This document shows positions 47,189-60,104 of a stretch of DNA of 64,000 nt, piece by piece. Numbering within the stretch: the first letter of the stretch is position 1; every line of letters begins with the position of its first letter. This stretch comes from Brachynemurus nebulosus (lineage: Eukaryota; Arthropoda; Insecta; Neuroptera; Myrmeleontidae), in NCBI GenBank assembly GCA_035578155.1, contig JAPWDM010000007.1:30106413-30170412 (forward strand). The letters run 5' to 3'. A model generated the notes under the pieces. The model ran no database searches. It was not told the DNA's origin and worked only from the letters and a program-made list of their open reading frames with translations. A program made the position numbers and the translations under genes.

Positions 47189-48140
47189 CAGTTTTGTCTA
47201 GCCATATTTCTTACTAAAATATCAAAAAAAAAAAAAAAAATTATAAAATTCTTAAATATACCACGGTATTGGAATAATAAAACTTAGTGGAATGGAAATT
47301 TTGGGCAGTTAGTCTAGTTGAAACATAATTATATCGTTTATATTGAGTGTACACGAGCAGTGTTACCAGTTGTTAAAGGATTGTAATTTTGCCGAACCGA
47401 TACTAACCATTTTCATAAGATTATGTAATTTTTCGTATGATAAAATTACCTATCTATTTTTCTAACATTTGCAGTCTCGTTGAAAACACTAACTTACCAC
47501 ATGAACCCAAAACAAAAAAAATAAATGATTTGAAAAAATCGGGGCTGCCAGAACCAAAAAAATTTATAACATCATCAGTTTATTCGAAATAATTCTGTCA
47601 CTAAAAATACTACGGACATTATGAGCCATTAAGTGTGGTATGGTAACGTTGGCTTACTTTACGATCCTAAAACAAAATTATTCCCGTCAATTTGATATAT
47701 ACGTTTTTCTAATATTTTATATTTGTATATCTACACATATTTATATATTGGTAACACTGAGTAATGTATGTCCATTTTATTAGATTTTTTTTTTGAAATA
47801 TGTGATTTCAAATTTTATATTCTCGTAAACAATGTAAACAATAAATTTCATATTGTGAAATTTATGTGATTTCAAAATTTTCCAATGTGTCATTTTTATG
47901 TAATTCTATATTTAGAATTCAGATGGCAATGTTAATTTGTCATATACATTTAACTTATTAAAAATTTTTCAAATTAGATGAATGATTTTCATACGTTTTT
48001 TTCGTCACCGACTTCATTAATATCGTTGAAATGTTGAAAGCGGCAATTTTATTTTGCCACACACGTAGAATTCTGGAAAAGTTGAGTTCTGTTAGTTTGT
48101 ACCTTGCACAATATGGATGTGATTACATCATTGTATCGTT
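47189..48140. other. unassigned AT-rich DNA
   Basis: No gene or repeat boundary recognised. Confidence 0.5.
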
Positions 48141-48950
48141 AGACAAAATGTTTGATTTTTAGACTCCAAGAAACGATTATAGTCCAAGGTAGAGATATCG
48201 ATTTTAAACCGATTAATCAGTTATAACTCGAAGACAAATCATTCGATCGATTTGATTCTTATTGCAGCTTCTTTTATATGTATTTCTTCGTACCATGAAC
48301 TTCCAGTTTTCCGATCGAATAAAAAATGTAATTTTCACAAGCCAAAAACCATCAAATTTTCGCGCAAAATTTGAAACTTTTTTTTTAAAAACTCCGCCAT
48401 TTTGTTAAATTTCAACTTTTTTTTTCGATTGAGGTTCACGGTACGGACTATAACTTCTAGTTTAATAGGCTTTTAGGTTTTTTTTAATTTCAGGCAGTGT
48501 GAAGGCCGCTATCACTGCAGTAGTGAGGGAACTTTTTTTTTTGGAGCCTCGGGAGATCTCAAATAACTCCCTGAATTTTCAATTTTTTTGTCCAAAAATT
48601 TTATCAGGAATTTATTATATATCAAAGAATATATCCTTAAAATATTAAAACATTTAATGTAGTAGTTTTCTTTAAAAAAATTCCCAAAAATCACCTTTTT
48701 GTCAGGCGGTCACACTAGTGGTCTCCCTTAAATTCAGCTTTATAACAGTGGTTGCATTACGGTAATTTTGATGTAAAGTTTTCATTTTTGCGTTCAACAT
48801 GACGAAATTCCTTTTAGAAATATGACTAATTCAATAGAAGTCGTTTTTTTAGTGGTCCTTCGTATTTAATTTAAAATGAAAAGAACAATCTCGAAAACCT
48901 ACAATTCGTTTCCAATTTCATCGTTCTGTCATTTTGTTAACGGTTTTTAC
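48141..48950 (+). repeat. dispersed repeat R, copy 2, interrupted
   Basis: TTTTTAGACTCCAAGAAACG at about 48156 and ATGACGAAATTCCTTTTAGA at about 48799 match adjacent parts of copy 1 (41548-41745). About 570 bp lies between them, including the family B copy 48218-48727. Confidence 0.65.
48218..48727 (+). mobile_element. TTAA-flanked element, family B, copy 3, 5'-truncated
   Basis: From CAGTTATAACTCGAAGACAA this matches 20085-20559 closely. It ends in the complement of 'ggggagaccactagtgtgacc' followed by TTAA (48728-48731). The left end is missing. The 60-codon minus frame 48512-48694 corresponds to the frames of copies 1 and 2. Confidence 0.82.
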
Positions 48951-49223
48951 GGCACTGAAAAATTTTAGTAAACCTAACGACGTCACGAATTAGAATAATT
49001 TGGATGTAAGCTCAGTTTATTTTTATTATAACAATGACAACTTTCTCTTCGAAATATAATTGATTCGACAGAAGTTTTGTTTCTAGTCGACCTACTGGTT
49101 TTCCAGGATATTTCAATTTTATAAAAATCCACTTTAAAAAGTGGTGATTGCAGGAGCTTTTTCGTCGTGGATTCTAAAACTTTTTTTTTAACAATAATAA
49201 CATATATTGTTTGATATAGAGTA

Positions 49224-50507
49224 GGGCGGGGTAAAAAAAAGACACTGTTCAAGTGGGGTAAAAAAAAAGACATATTAAACTCAACAGTGTTAAATTAAAA
49301 AAATAAAAAATATTATAACAAAATACATTAGTATTTTAAGCTGTCTGGGCTAAAAGATTATTTTTTGGAGAGGGCTTTATAACATAAAAAAATTTTCTCC
49401 CAAACCTCTGTTATTCATGAGTAAAAAACTTTCATTCCGCGACGATAAACTTTTTCAGTAACTAAGAAATCTGATAAGATAGAGTGCTGTATTTTTTTCT
49501 TGTTATTCTACATGCTTTAGTAATGTAAAGTACAAAGTTTTATTTAAATGGTCCAACTGCTTGTAATTTTTTTATATGTTAAAAAAAAAGAAAAAAATGG
49601 GATAAAAAAAAGACAAAACAAGGGGTTAACATTTAGGAAAATTAAAAATTATTGACAGGGATTTTCATTTTAAAACTATATAATGGCATGTTTATGTATA
49701 TTTTATGGATGAAAAAAATACTGATTCTTCAATAAAACAATTTTTTTGTTAGTGAGGAGACGGTTTTCATGGATATCAATTTCAGCTTATTCGAAAATTT
49801 GTATTTTTGACCCATGAAAATTTATTTGTTTTTATAATGTATAACTATGCTTTACTGCACACATTTAATATTTTTAACTCATTCATAGATTATTTTGATT
49901 TATTTTTTTACTTTATGTAAAGTGGTGTAAAAAAAAGACAGCCTCAAATTAACATATTTGGTTTTCTAATGAGCTACAATAAATTTTTTATTAGTTGTAA
50001 TTTTGTGAAATGAAAACTATTTTAATATTTAAAGCCCAAAAAAATTTCCTATGAGTCAAGCTTTTGCATCAGTTAACTTTTTCTGACTTTTGTTACTGCT
50101 TAATCTTAGCTAAAGTTTTTTGGTAAAATACGTAAAATTTCAATATATCTATAAAAAATTTTGTAGTAGAGATAGAGTTGTGAAATAAAAAGTGTTGTAC
50201 TGCTAACTACCCAAGCTGTCTATTTTTTACCCTTCCAATCATGTACTTGCAGTGTCCTATTAGTTAGAGGTCTGTCTTCTATTTGCCCTCCACTGTCTTT
50301 TTTTTACCCCATTTGGCGAGTAAAAAAAAAACAAGGTTTCTATTTTTTTATAGATTTATGTCATTAGCTTGAGTGAAAAAACATGCAAAATCTTAAAATA
50401 GAAACAATTTAACATCATACAGTATTTTTTTTGCCTAAAAATTCAAATATTTTCTACATGAAAAATGAAAAGATTTGATTTTGTCTTTTTTTTACCCCGC
50501 CCAACCC
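49224..50507. mobile_element. TA-flanked TIR element (GGCGGGGTAAAAAAAAGAC)
   Basis: The left end GGGCGGGGTAAAAAAAAGAC and the inverted right end GGGTTGGGCGGGGTAAAAAA are bordered by TA (49222-49223, 50508-50509); the left copy lacks the outer GGGTT. The terminal motif is repeated inside: 'gtggggtaaaaaaaagaca' near 49253, 'atgggataaaaaaaagacaa' near 49597, 'gtggtgtaaaaaaaagacag' near 49922, and complements such as GTCTTTTTTTTACCCCATTT near 50296. No transposase frame. Confidence 0.75.
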
Positions 50508-50509
50508 TA

Positions 50510-53500
50510 TGTATATATTCTATCTAATGTTATTCGGTATAATATACCAGGAATTATAATAGTTCTGATATCCATTTTTCTCTTCAGAGAAACTCGTCAA
50601 CTTTACTGAGAAATCATCGCATTCGTTACACATATTATATCTTTTTTTTCGTTGAAAAGATCGTTAATAGAGCTATTATTTTGTTATATATATTTTTATA
50701 TTAGATTTTTTTTTTAGATGTAGTTAGCTCGTTAATTATCGCTTTTAAATTTCAACGTATAATTATTTTATGAGCGTTTCAACTGTGTAAATTTTATTTG
50801 TTTTTTTTTTTCTTTTTTTTGAAAACAATTAATTTCCAAATAAATAAAAAAATGTTGATTTTAAATTTGAAAAAAAGTGTTTTTAACTTTTAGTATTAAA
50901 TGAAAAGGTGTGAAGTTATAAGTTCTACTAAATCCGGAGAAACGTTTACGCGAATTAGTGTCGCTAACTGTGAATTTTTTTTCGAAATCTCTTTCCTCTC
51001 ATTTATTTATATATTTTTACTCTCGAGGCGACTAAAGTAGCAAAAGAAACTAGAGCCTCTTGAGCTTCCTGAACAATTTTCAGTTTTTAAAATTTGTTGA
51101 TTTTATACATTAAATGTGCATAAAGTCGAAATTTTTGAAATAAGTTTTTTTTATCATTTAATGTTTACCAGAAGTTTCTTGATTCGATTAAGTGTCGGTT
51201 TTTGGTGTGTTTTGGGGATTCCCCCCTTAGTTGCGAGTTCAGCGTAAACGCTTGTGCGAAAAACAGTTTCCCACAAGCTGTACATCAGAATTTATTTGTG
51301 TACTAAGTACTAAAAATTATTTATTAATATTTAAAATACATTAATGCCCTAATCATTTTAAAACATAAACAATCTAAAATACATTTGAAAAAACAGTCGA
51401 CTATCAGATTTTGAACATTCGTGAAGTCGGAGAGTACTTGGTGTAGGATAGTTTGTGAAGGCCTTAATTTCGAAATCGAAAAAATGGTTACCTGTTAGAC
51501 GTTTTTAATCAGATAAAGCCTCACTGACACATACGCATATCAAAAAACAAATTTCGTTTCGAATTAAAAATTAAATTTAAAACTGATTTTTTCAAAAAAA
51601 AAAATTATACAATGTTAAATTATTTTGTAATGATATTAAAAACACTTTAATAACGAAAAAATTATTTTAAAATTGATAAAAATAATTAAACTCAGCAGGT
51701 AAAAATAAAATTATTTAAAACAATAACAGAAATAGTTTTTTAATATGTTGATTATTATTAAAAAAAAAAAAAAAAAAGAGTAGAAAAAACAGGTCTAAAA
51801 TAAGCCACAATTGTTTCTAACAATGAGTAAGTTAAAATGCGATCGAATTTTAATAACACAAGCATTTAAAGTTATCTGTTGCGTAACACAAATGGAATTA
51901 AATAATATCGAGCGCCACCGCAAGATGGCAGTTCGATTAAAATATTATTTAACTGAATCAATAATAGCAAAATGTAGATTTATATCTTAATTATTTAATT
52001 TTAATCGTGCAATTAATTAATAATTAATACTTCATTTATATAATTATAATAAGCGTTACAATAATCAAGCAATATCCTCTTGACACTTTAAGGCAGAATT
52101 GTAGTCTAAAGACGTGAATTTTGGGCGTTTTTTTAGACTAAATAAAACAAATATTCTTGTTATCCTTTTTTACAGTTTGTATATTGATGTTTTGAGAATA
52201 TTTGAAAAAAAAAACGGTACTCTGGTCGATACGATTGGAACCTTTTCGAAACCAGGCGGAGTTTCTTAATTAGTCACGTGACTTATAAAAAGAATTTTGT
52301 CCTTAAAATAATCAGAATCTTTTATTATACCTTTCATGAACAAGGTTCGAAGAAAATTGAAAAAAAACCAAAGTTTTTCTATTTTTTCAAAAAATTAAAA
52401 ATGGTGGTTACTCCAGAAACACTGAACAAAATACGTCAAAATTTTGCTTCTTTTAAATATCGTATATGTTTATCGAATTATTTTGACCCTAGCTTCATTT
52501 CTCTGGTCCCAGTAGATCATGGAGATAGTCATTCATTAAGAACGTTCGGAACATTTTCATGTGAATTCTTTTTTCTGGGTTTTTAGGCCCCAAAACGTAG
52601 GTGCTCAAATTGGGTTAACTACCATAACCTTTCTTCCTGTAGCAACAATTTCGCTATGTAGCCTACATGGACAGGAAAGTTAGAAGCCAGACAAAATTTA
52701 TTCATTTAGAAGCTTCCAGTATTCATCGATTTCCGATATCGCTTTGATAATGTCTCATTAAGTAATTGTACACTATCAGTTCGCATAAATTATACGCATA
52801 TCTATACTACTAATATATACTATATGCATATAGTATAAATATATGTATATACTATATAGATTCGGTTTGAAAGACGCTTTATTTCTGTAAATTATAATTA
52901 ATAGCATTTTTTAAATATTTGACACATGCTTTGTTCTTTGTTTAGTTAAAGTAAAATAAAATATATATTTATATAACTCCATCTCTGTTTTACACTGAAA
53001 TGATTAATTATCCATTCGATATAACCAGATGAGATAGAGTATGAATGGTGTTTTCTCTGTTTAATTCAAATATGATTTCTTTTCTTCAATCGAATATATG
53101 CATATAGGTGTATATTGTTTATATCATATTAAACTAATTTCCCTTTAGGAGTGATTAATGTAAAATGAGATAGATCGATTTAATTGCCGTGCACGGGACA
53201 AAGATCGATGTATATAGAATAAAATGGGTATAGAAAAAATTGTTTTGAAAAGTTACAATTTAAATATATTACACATAAAATAATATATTATTTTTTATTT
53301 TGTTTATTACTGTATTTTTTAATATGTAGGAGCAACAAAGACGGCAAGAGATCATATATGTATATCGATTGACTACTAAGTCACTTGAAATTTAAGTACA
53401 TAACTGTATGACGGATGCATCGTATTTAGGCTTAGGCGCCGCTTAGATCCAGATTCTTTATGAAAGTGATTTAGAGGAATTTGGGTGTCGAGGATAGCAA

Positions 53501-53826
53501 AGTTCAAGAGAAGTATTTTTTCTGGTCTGGGAAATCTTTTTTCGTTTTTAATTTTACCATCCTTTCCTCGAATTTACGGTTTTAAAAGCACTGTTTTTTC
53601 GGCATTAAAACATTTTTAATAAATTATAATTTTTATTCAGTTTGAAAAAACGACTGAAGTGGTTCATCAATAAACTGGTTAGTAAAATAGGAATTCTCTT
53701 TAAAATAGAATTTTTTTCCGTAATTCAGCCGCTTTTTTCTGTAGAGATTCATAGTCACTAACATAGCAAATTTTAAACAGTAACCAGAATATAAAAAGAA
53801 TTTTTTCATTACTTGCATTAGTTTTA
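50510..53826. other. unassigned DNA
   Basis: The longest stretch without a recognised element. The 102-codon plus frame at 52278-52586 shows an Asn/Lys/Phe-rich start, then a more mixed second half; no domain, no upstream promoter and no splice context can be argued, so it is left unannotated. A 20-bp palindrome, ATACTATATGCATATAGTAT, lies near 52817. A poly-A tract lies at 51761-51777. Confidence 0.45.
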
Positions 53827-53830
53827 CTAA

Positions 53831-54596
53831 GGCGGTACACAAATTTATTAATTTTTCGCTGTGACACCAGTTTGAAAAAAAAAATTTTGAAAATCGATGA
53901 AAAGTCAACCTTAAGGTAGTACTCTGGTAACTCGCGCTGTTTTTCATGCCTATTTTAGGGGCATTTTTTTTTTTTTTGAGAAAGAGCAAATGAAAAGTTT
54001 TGAATTTTTATTATGTTTTTATTTACATCTTAAGGTTAAAATTATCACTTGAAGTTGGTGCCTCAAAAAAAAGCACGTGGATAGCCCGGGTGATTTTGAC
54101 TCTTGGGGGCATCTGAAATCAAAAATAAATTCTTAATTAGCCTTAATCTATAGATATGTCATTCTGGTCCGAACTAGAATTAAGTTTTTTCAGCCCTAAC
54201 TTTTCATTTTACAACCCTTTTGTGCGCCATTTTGTTATTTTTCGATAAAATTTCGTAATTCTCGTTCCGACCAGAATGACATATCTATAGATTAAGACTA
54301 ATTACGAAATTTTTGATTTCAGATGTCCCCAAGAGTCAAAATCACTCGGGCCATCTAGTGCTTTTTTCTGCGACGCCGACTTCAAGTGATAATAATAATA
54401 ACTTTGAATTAATTTATTCAAAAAAAATTTTTTTGTTACCTTAAGATGTAAATAAAAACATACTAAAAATTCAAAACTTTTCATTTGTTCTTTCTCAAAA
54501 AAAAATACACCCCTAAAAATAGGCATGAAAAACAGCCCGAGTTATCAGACTACTACCTTAATTTGTTAACCAATTTCAAAATTCGTGTGTACCGCC
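53831..54596. mobile_element. outer TIR element (GGCGGTACACA)
   Basis: GGCGGTACACAAAT at 53831 and the complement of GGCGGTACACACGAAT at 54596 are each bordered by CTAA (53827-53830, 54597-54600), possibly a variant of a TTAA duplication. It encloses the TTAA-flanked fold-back at 53915-54557. Confidence 0.55.
53915..54557. mobile_element. TTAA-flanked long fold-back element
   Basis: The ends GGTAGTACTCTGGTAACTCG and, inverted, GGTAGTAGTCTGATAACTCG are flanked by TTAA (53911-53914, 54558-54561). The two halves pair almost completely: 'ggcatgaaaaacag', 'gatttcagatg-ccc-aagagtcaaaatcac' and ATGACATATCTATAGATTAA occur on opposite strands about the centre near 54230. Two minus frames, 53633-53989 and 54302-54526, lie over it and are not genes. 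Confidence 0.82.
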
Positions 54597-54600
54597 CTAA

Positions 54601-55560
54601 GATAATCGATCTAAGAAACTACAGCTAAAATTTCAAGTTAATCGGATGAAAACTGCTAAAGTTATCTTGCCCATCGTTTTGAAAAATGTAATTTCGAGAA
54701 AAACGCGTTTTTACGCGTGTAAAATTCCAAAACTTTATTTTTTGTGTGTTTACACCTATCATTAACGCCATCTATGGGTCATATATGCAAAAAAGTTATC
54801 AACCAAGCCAAGAGACACCAAAATTTTACCTTTTGGATATTATTCTAGAGAAATTAACATTTCATTTAAACCAATAAAAGCAACAATTACCTTGATAAAA
54901 ACGTGTACAGTGACTTTTAAATCATCAATATATATTTTATACACTCACTGTACAAATAATATTTATTAGACCGTTCTTTTCTTACATAAAATTAAATATT
55001 TCAAATATTAATAATTTAAAGATTATTATTTCTTGTTTAAAAATACATTGTTCTCGTTGTCTTTATAGAATTTTAACTATTTAAAATCATTCCTTTTTCG
55101 GATATAATGTTCATTGTTTCTGAAATGTTTTTGATTTTGTGTCTTTTTTTATTTTATTACGAACTGCGGTCTTGTTTTTGACTTTTTATTTTTTATTTTT
55201 TTGGATCAATTTTTGTTAATGTGTCTCGTCGATATATTATTTGATGTGGTTGTGGAACATGAAACTGTAGCGTGAACGGGCGTAAAATAGTAGTCGTGGG
55301 CATTTGAGTCACAGCTAGTGGCGTTCGTTAATGGTCTGGTTTATTAGATGACCACAACATAGACAATATTAATTAATAACGAGTTGTGAACAGATTTTAT
55401 TTGGGGCGTCGCCTCGAGCTGATTGTCCGCGACTTGGGGGCACGTTTACATGAAAACAGAACTTATGCAAGATTTCCACCAGCAAGCATATATACTTTCA
55501 AGTAAAAATTACGGCTACTTGCTCGTGTAAGCATCATTTGCATGCAAGTATATAGTGTTA
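54601..55560. other. unassigned DNA with old repeat fragment
   Basis: 54632-54720 ('aatttcaagttaatcggatgaaa' to 'tttcgagaaaaacgcg') resembles 61509-61590, the interior of the element at 60105-61761, so a related element end may be present. The remainder is unassigned; a GC-richer word GGGGCGTCGCCTCGAGCTGA occurs near 55402. Confidence 0.4.
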
Positions 55561-56145
55561 CTAGCCGTATGCCCGATGGGATTTCCCATCGACAACATCT
55601 TTTTATTAGGTACTCACTTTCCGCTCACTTTTAATGTTCTTCAAAAGCCTAAATCAATATCCACGTTTCTAACTTCAAAAATGATGAACTTCCCATATGA
55701 ACTTTCATTTCCTGTTTTAACCCCTTAGGGAATAAATTTCCAGAAACGTTTACACAACTGACTTTTATTTATAAATAGAAGCTTAAATGCCAATTTTATT
55801 TTTATATCCCCTGTGCTAAATTTTGTCCTTCTAAACCCAACAGTTTAGGTTGTGCATTGTCTGTCAGTTAGTATCAAAAATTTATTAAAATAAGATATTA
55901 GATATTTATTTTAATAGCCATAGTAACATATTTTTATATACCACTAATTTCAAAAATAACGAATTTACATAACAAATTTTCATCGCCTATTAAACCCACT
56001 TACTGGACGAATTTTCAAAAATCCTTTCTTAGTGCTCATCTACGTTACATAGGGAACTCCTATGCAAAATTTCATTCTTCTAAACCCAACGGTTTAGGCT
56101 GTGCGTTGTTTGTCAGTCAGTGTTAGAAATTTATTAAGTAGATAT
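55561..56145 (+). repeat. CTAGCCGT dispersed repeat, two internal units
   Basis: Starts CTAGCCGTATGCCCGATGGG. Two similar units follow, about 55660-55910 and 55945-56145, each ending in 'cttctaaacccaacrgtttaggytgtgc', a TGTCAGT run and 'aaatttattaa'. The second contains TCCTTTCTTAGTGCTCATCT, matching 36700-36720. Insect non-LTR-type 3' sequence. Confidence 0.65.
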
Positions 56146-57202
56146 ACAAATTTACTTGTATAAGTAAAAATATTTCTACTTTTGCTGTTAAAAGTAACCC
56201 CCACTTAAATTAAAAATGGCGAAAACTGAATAAGGTGAGGAACTGTCAAATAAACTGTTTAATAATATTAAACAATAAAATTAATAAATTTATAAGAAGA
56301 AAATGAAGATTTATGAAACGTTTGAAATAAAAAGTACTGAAATTATAAAAGAAAATACTTATAAGAAAATTGTACAAGAAATGAATTGAACCCCAGAGCA
56401 AATCAAAATACAGATTGTATCATTCCGGAGAAAATTTTTTTTGGAAAAAAAAATGATCTAAACGGACTGGGATCGGGAACTGATATCGGGAATTTTTAAA
56501 ATCTGTTGTGTTTAATGTTTCTGTTAATAAAGTATCTTCTATATTAAAAATATATTTATAAAGTTGCTTTTACGCAAAACTGTCTTTTTCCCGAGTATTT
56601 TTATTTATTTATTTATTATTTTTTTTTTTTTTTTAGTTTGATATAGTTAGCAGTACCAGAGCAAGGCATTTTTTTGATATGATATTTTTATTATTGAATT
56701 AAAAAATCAAATTTTAAAAAATGTCGTGTTTTGACGCGTACCTACTTTCATGCAAGTGTACTTTTACATGGTTTACATGTAACAGGTCTTGCAAGTATAC
56801 TGTTATAAAAACTTGGCCACGCCCCCTAAAAACATTACTTTCATGCAAGTGTAGCTTTAGAAACAGAAACTCCCAAAGTTCGGTCTACGAATTGCAGAAA
56901 TGCGGCCCGCGGTGTCGAAAATATCAAGTACCTATTATATGGAATATATCTTGTTATTGTAGTACTTTTGGTGATCTATTTTTGGTGATATAAATCCGGT
57001 TCTTCGGTCAAAATTCGTTCCGGAAATGTAATTTAATTTCCGCATGTGATTTTTCTATTGCTTTTACAATTCTGATTTTATAAAAAAAATGAAAAAAAAA
57101 AACAGTATCGAAAACCTATGAATACCTTCAAATTTTATGTTTCTGGCATCAAAATTACGGTTTTTGGAGCTTTCGAAAAATTTTGTATACCAAGTGACGT
57201 CA
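56146..57202. other. unassigned DNA
   Basis: The 90-codon frame at 56721-56993 is Cys/Ser-rich; it contains repeated CATGCAAGTGTA words that account for the Ser-Cys-Lys-Cys pattern. Similar GCAAGTATA words near 55490-55555 suggest a small TIR element rather than a gene. Confidence 0.45.
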
Positions 57203-58364
57203 TTAAGGGGGGAGTTCAAATAAAAAAGCAACTTTTTTATTTGATTATTTTGACCGTTGAAATTTTTTTCAAATTAGGGAGGGTTTTTCACTTAGGGAGG
57301 GGGCCCTTTTTCATAAGTTATTAAGCGTTTACAAGGAACGCCATATCTCAAAATGTAATGAATATTTTTTAAATATTTTTCCATTATTTTATTCCTAAAG
57401 AACTTCTCCATAAAGCTGAGTATGGGTTTCAGGTAATTTTAAAAATTAACTATAAAATTGTAATCCCAAACTTCTAAAAATCATAAAACCCAATTTTTAT
57501 ATAAAAAAAAAGATGTTTAAAAATAGTTACAATTGTTCAAATGGAAAAAGCATACTCCACTTTATGCGCAATATGTTTATGAACAAAATAAAAAAATTTA
57601 AGTCTCTATCTTTTCTAGAACTAGAGATATGATTTTCCTTGTCGGAAGAAACACAACTTTCGTGAAACGGTAAAAAACAAAAATAATAACAAAAGAAGCG
57701 ATTTACTCACTGTTTATTAAAACGTCTACAAAGGCATACAAATAAAAGAACATTATCTAAGTGCATACTATAACTCATGTACACACCAAAACTAAATATT
57801 ACTGATCAAATCACGATCAAACTACAAAAGCCTAAAGAACGAATACTATGCGTACAAATCGTGAATCCTCGTGGAATGATCCAACAGTTACGAATGTCTA
57901 CAACAGATCAATTAATTTGTTACAACGCTGTACCGAAAATTCCCAAATAAATCAATAATATTTTTTGAAGGTGTTATGTCCTTGAATCGTTTAAAAATGT
58001 CATGTATCCATTAAAAATAATTATTTAAATTCTGTTTTGATAAATAAGGAAATTTTGAATTCATTATAAGATTAGAAATTGTTAGAACAATTCACATTAA
58101 TTTTAACAAAATTTTTTTTGTTTAAATCAACCAAAAAAATTTTTAGTTTTTTGTTGCCAATTAATCATTTTTATTAATATGTATTATTAATGATTTTCAG
58201 TTTGTCAATATTAATCAAAAATTTTATGAATCTCATTCATGTGGAAATTTTACTTTGAACAGGATATTTTTTTTCTTTTTGATAAACTGACATAATATTT
58301 TGGATTGTTACATATTTATAATAAGTCACGCCGATGGAATAAAAAAGTTCAAAGATATCTCCTA

Positions 58365-59441
58365 ATGTACGCCCCTAGAGGATAAAAAAATTCGCCAAGT
58401 GCAGAATTCGTAAGAATCTCGTAGTCAGTAGCGAGAATTTTTCACAATTTTCGGAACAAAATACTTTTGGTTTCCATTTAATGTTAAAATTAGCTTTTAA
58501 TTTGTTAACCCTAGAATCATACGTTGGTCTACGAGAAACGTTAATCATACATCGGCGTCAATTTGACGAATGGACTTTTTACGGAGAGTTTTAGAGTTTA
58601 TTTGCAAGAAACATTTTTTTTTACATAGCAATACTACAAAAGCGAATAAAAAATTTAAAAAAATTGCATTTGGAACAATTTTTTAATATAAATATTTATT
58701 AATTTTTTTAATATTTTTATCAAAGCATATTTTCATTATAAAAATTAAAAAATGTGTAAATACCTACATCAATTGTATCATAAGACATGTCTTTCAAAGA
58801 ATTAATTCGTGAACTATTATGAGTCGGTGGACATGTGTGACTTACGCACATTTGTAAATTTTCTAAAATTTGTTAGTGTTTTTTCGAATTAGATCTCAAA
58901 AAAATAATAAAATTAAAATATTTTCCACAAAATAAATTGTTAATCTTTTATTAAGTCACTTGAAACGCATTCTTTAGTTTTCGATTCAATATATTAAAAC
59001 TTCAGTATTATGTCGTCTCTATAAGTCAAACAGCTGTAATCATCTTTCACATTATCATAATCATCGAATAAATTAATTATAACATCCATATCTTTAATAA
59101 ATTTTAGAAAAATTAGGAAAACGTTTATATGTGAAGTACAAAATCTTTAAAAAAAAAACATACGTTAATCATACATCGTCGTCAAATTGACGCACACTAT
59201 TTTAATATAAACAGAACGACAGTAACTATAAACAAAATTGATACGTCTGCTGTGTTATCATAACAAATAAATTAGATACCAGAAGTTTTAGAACAGACAA
59301 GTAACGACAAGTTGTAGTACTGGAGCAGGTAGAGAATTTGGATAGTCAATTTGACGAGTACGTATGATTCTAGGGTTAATAATATGATTTTTTGCGTATC
59401 GTTGAAGTTTAAACTTTCAAGTTTTCGACTAGGAAGCCACC
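58365..59441. mobile_element. probable TTAA element H, interrupted
   Basis: The right end, read inward, is GGTGGCTTCCTAGTCGAAAA after TTAA (59442-59445), closely resembling the ends of the element at 60105-61761. A decayed left end may be 'ctaatgtacgcccctagagg' near 58362-58381. The piggyBac-like copy 58509-59375 sits inside. The left boundary is tentative. Confidence 0.4.
58509..59375 (-). mobile_element. piggyBac-like MITE, family A, copy 3
   Basis: CCCTAGAATCATACG ends in both directions and perfect TTAA on each side (58505-58508, 59376-59379). Same orientation as copy 2; 867 bp, non-coding. Confidence 0.9.
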
Positions 59442-60104
59442 TTAAACGGATATAATCATTCCAATAACATTAAAAAATTTAATTATTATTGTTTAAGAAA
59501 GCGATTTTCTCATTTGTTCACTCTCTTACTTTCAAAATATGCAATGTTCTGAAGGTGTTTATTCAAAATTACTATTCAAATTTTTTTTAAATAAAAAAGC
59601 ATTAAGTTTTGATTTACTAACTACTAATAACAGTTCTTAACGTTGCAAATAATATGTGAAAATAGTCATCTAACAAATTTGACTTATTTTTCTAACCTAA
59701 AAAAATTTGTTTATAATAGAATTAATTAAAATTAATTATAATATATTAAAATTAGATGTAAAAATGTTAGTGTAGACAATTGTATAATTAACTGAACTTT
59801 ATAAAATCTATCCAAAAATGATGTATTGTTAATGTTACCTATGTGTACTTTGTCTATTGTTAATTTTATTAAACATTAAAATATTTAATCGTCTTGACAC
59901 CATACTTTAATGTAAATTAATTAAATTTCCTGTTGCTGTGGCAACGCAAATCTGAAAGGTTTTTTCAATGATCCAAGATAAAATGCGGGACACAGTTTGG
60001 TCCTGATAAATTAGGGTATTAAAATATGTTTCTTCAGTTATAATAATGTTCCTGATGACGGGGTAAAACTAGAAAGTCGACTAGTAATATTATCACTTAT
60101 TTGA

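Noticed and set aside
52278..52586. 102-codon frame as a possible gene
   Set aside because: No recognised domain, no conserved copy in the window, no splice or promoter evidence; composition is that of surrounding AT-rich DNA.
53633..53989. 118-codon minus-strand frame, the longest in the window
   Set aside because: It crosses the boundary of two nested TIR elements and begins in a poly-T tract, so it is not a conserved unit.
56721..56993. Cys-rich 90-codon frame resembling a secreted peptide
   Set aside because: The SCKC pattern comes from repeated CATGCAAGTGTA words; no signal peptide with a clear cleavage context and no conserved cysteine framework.
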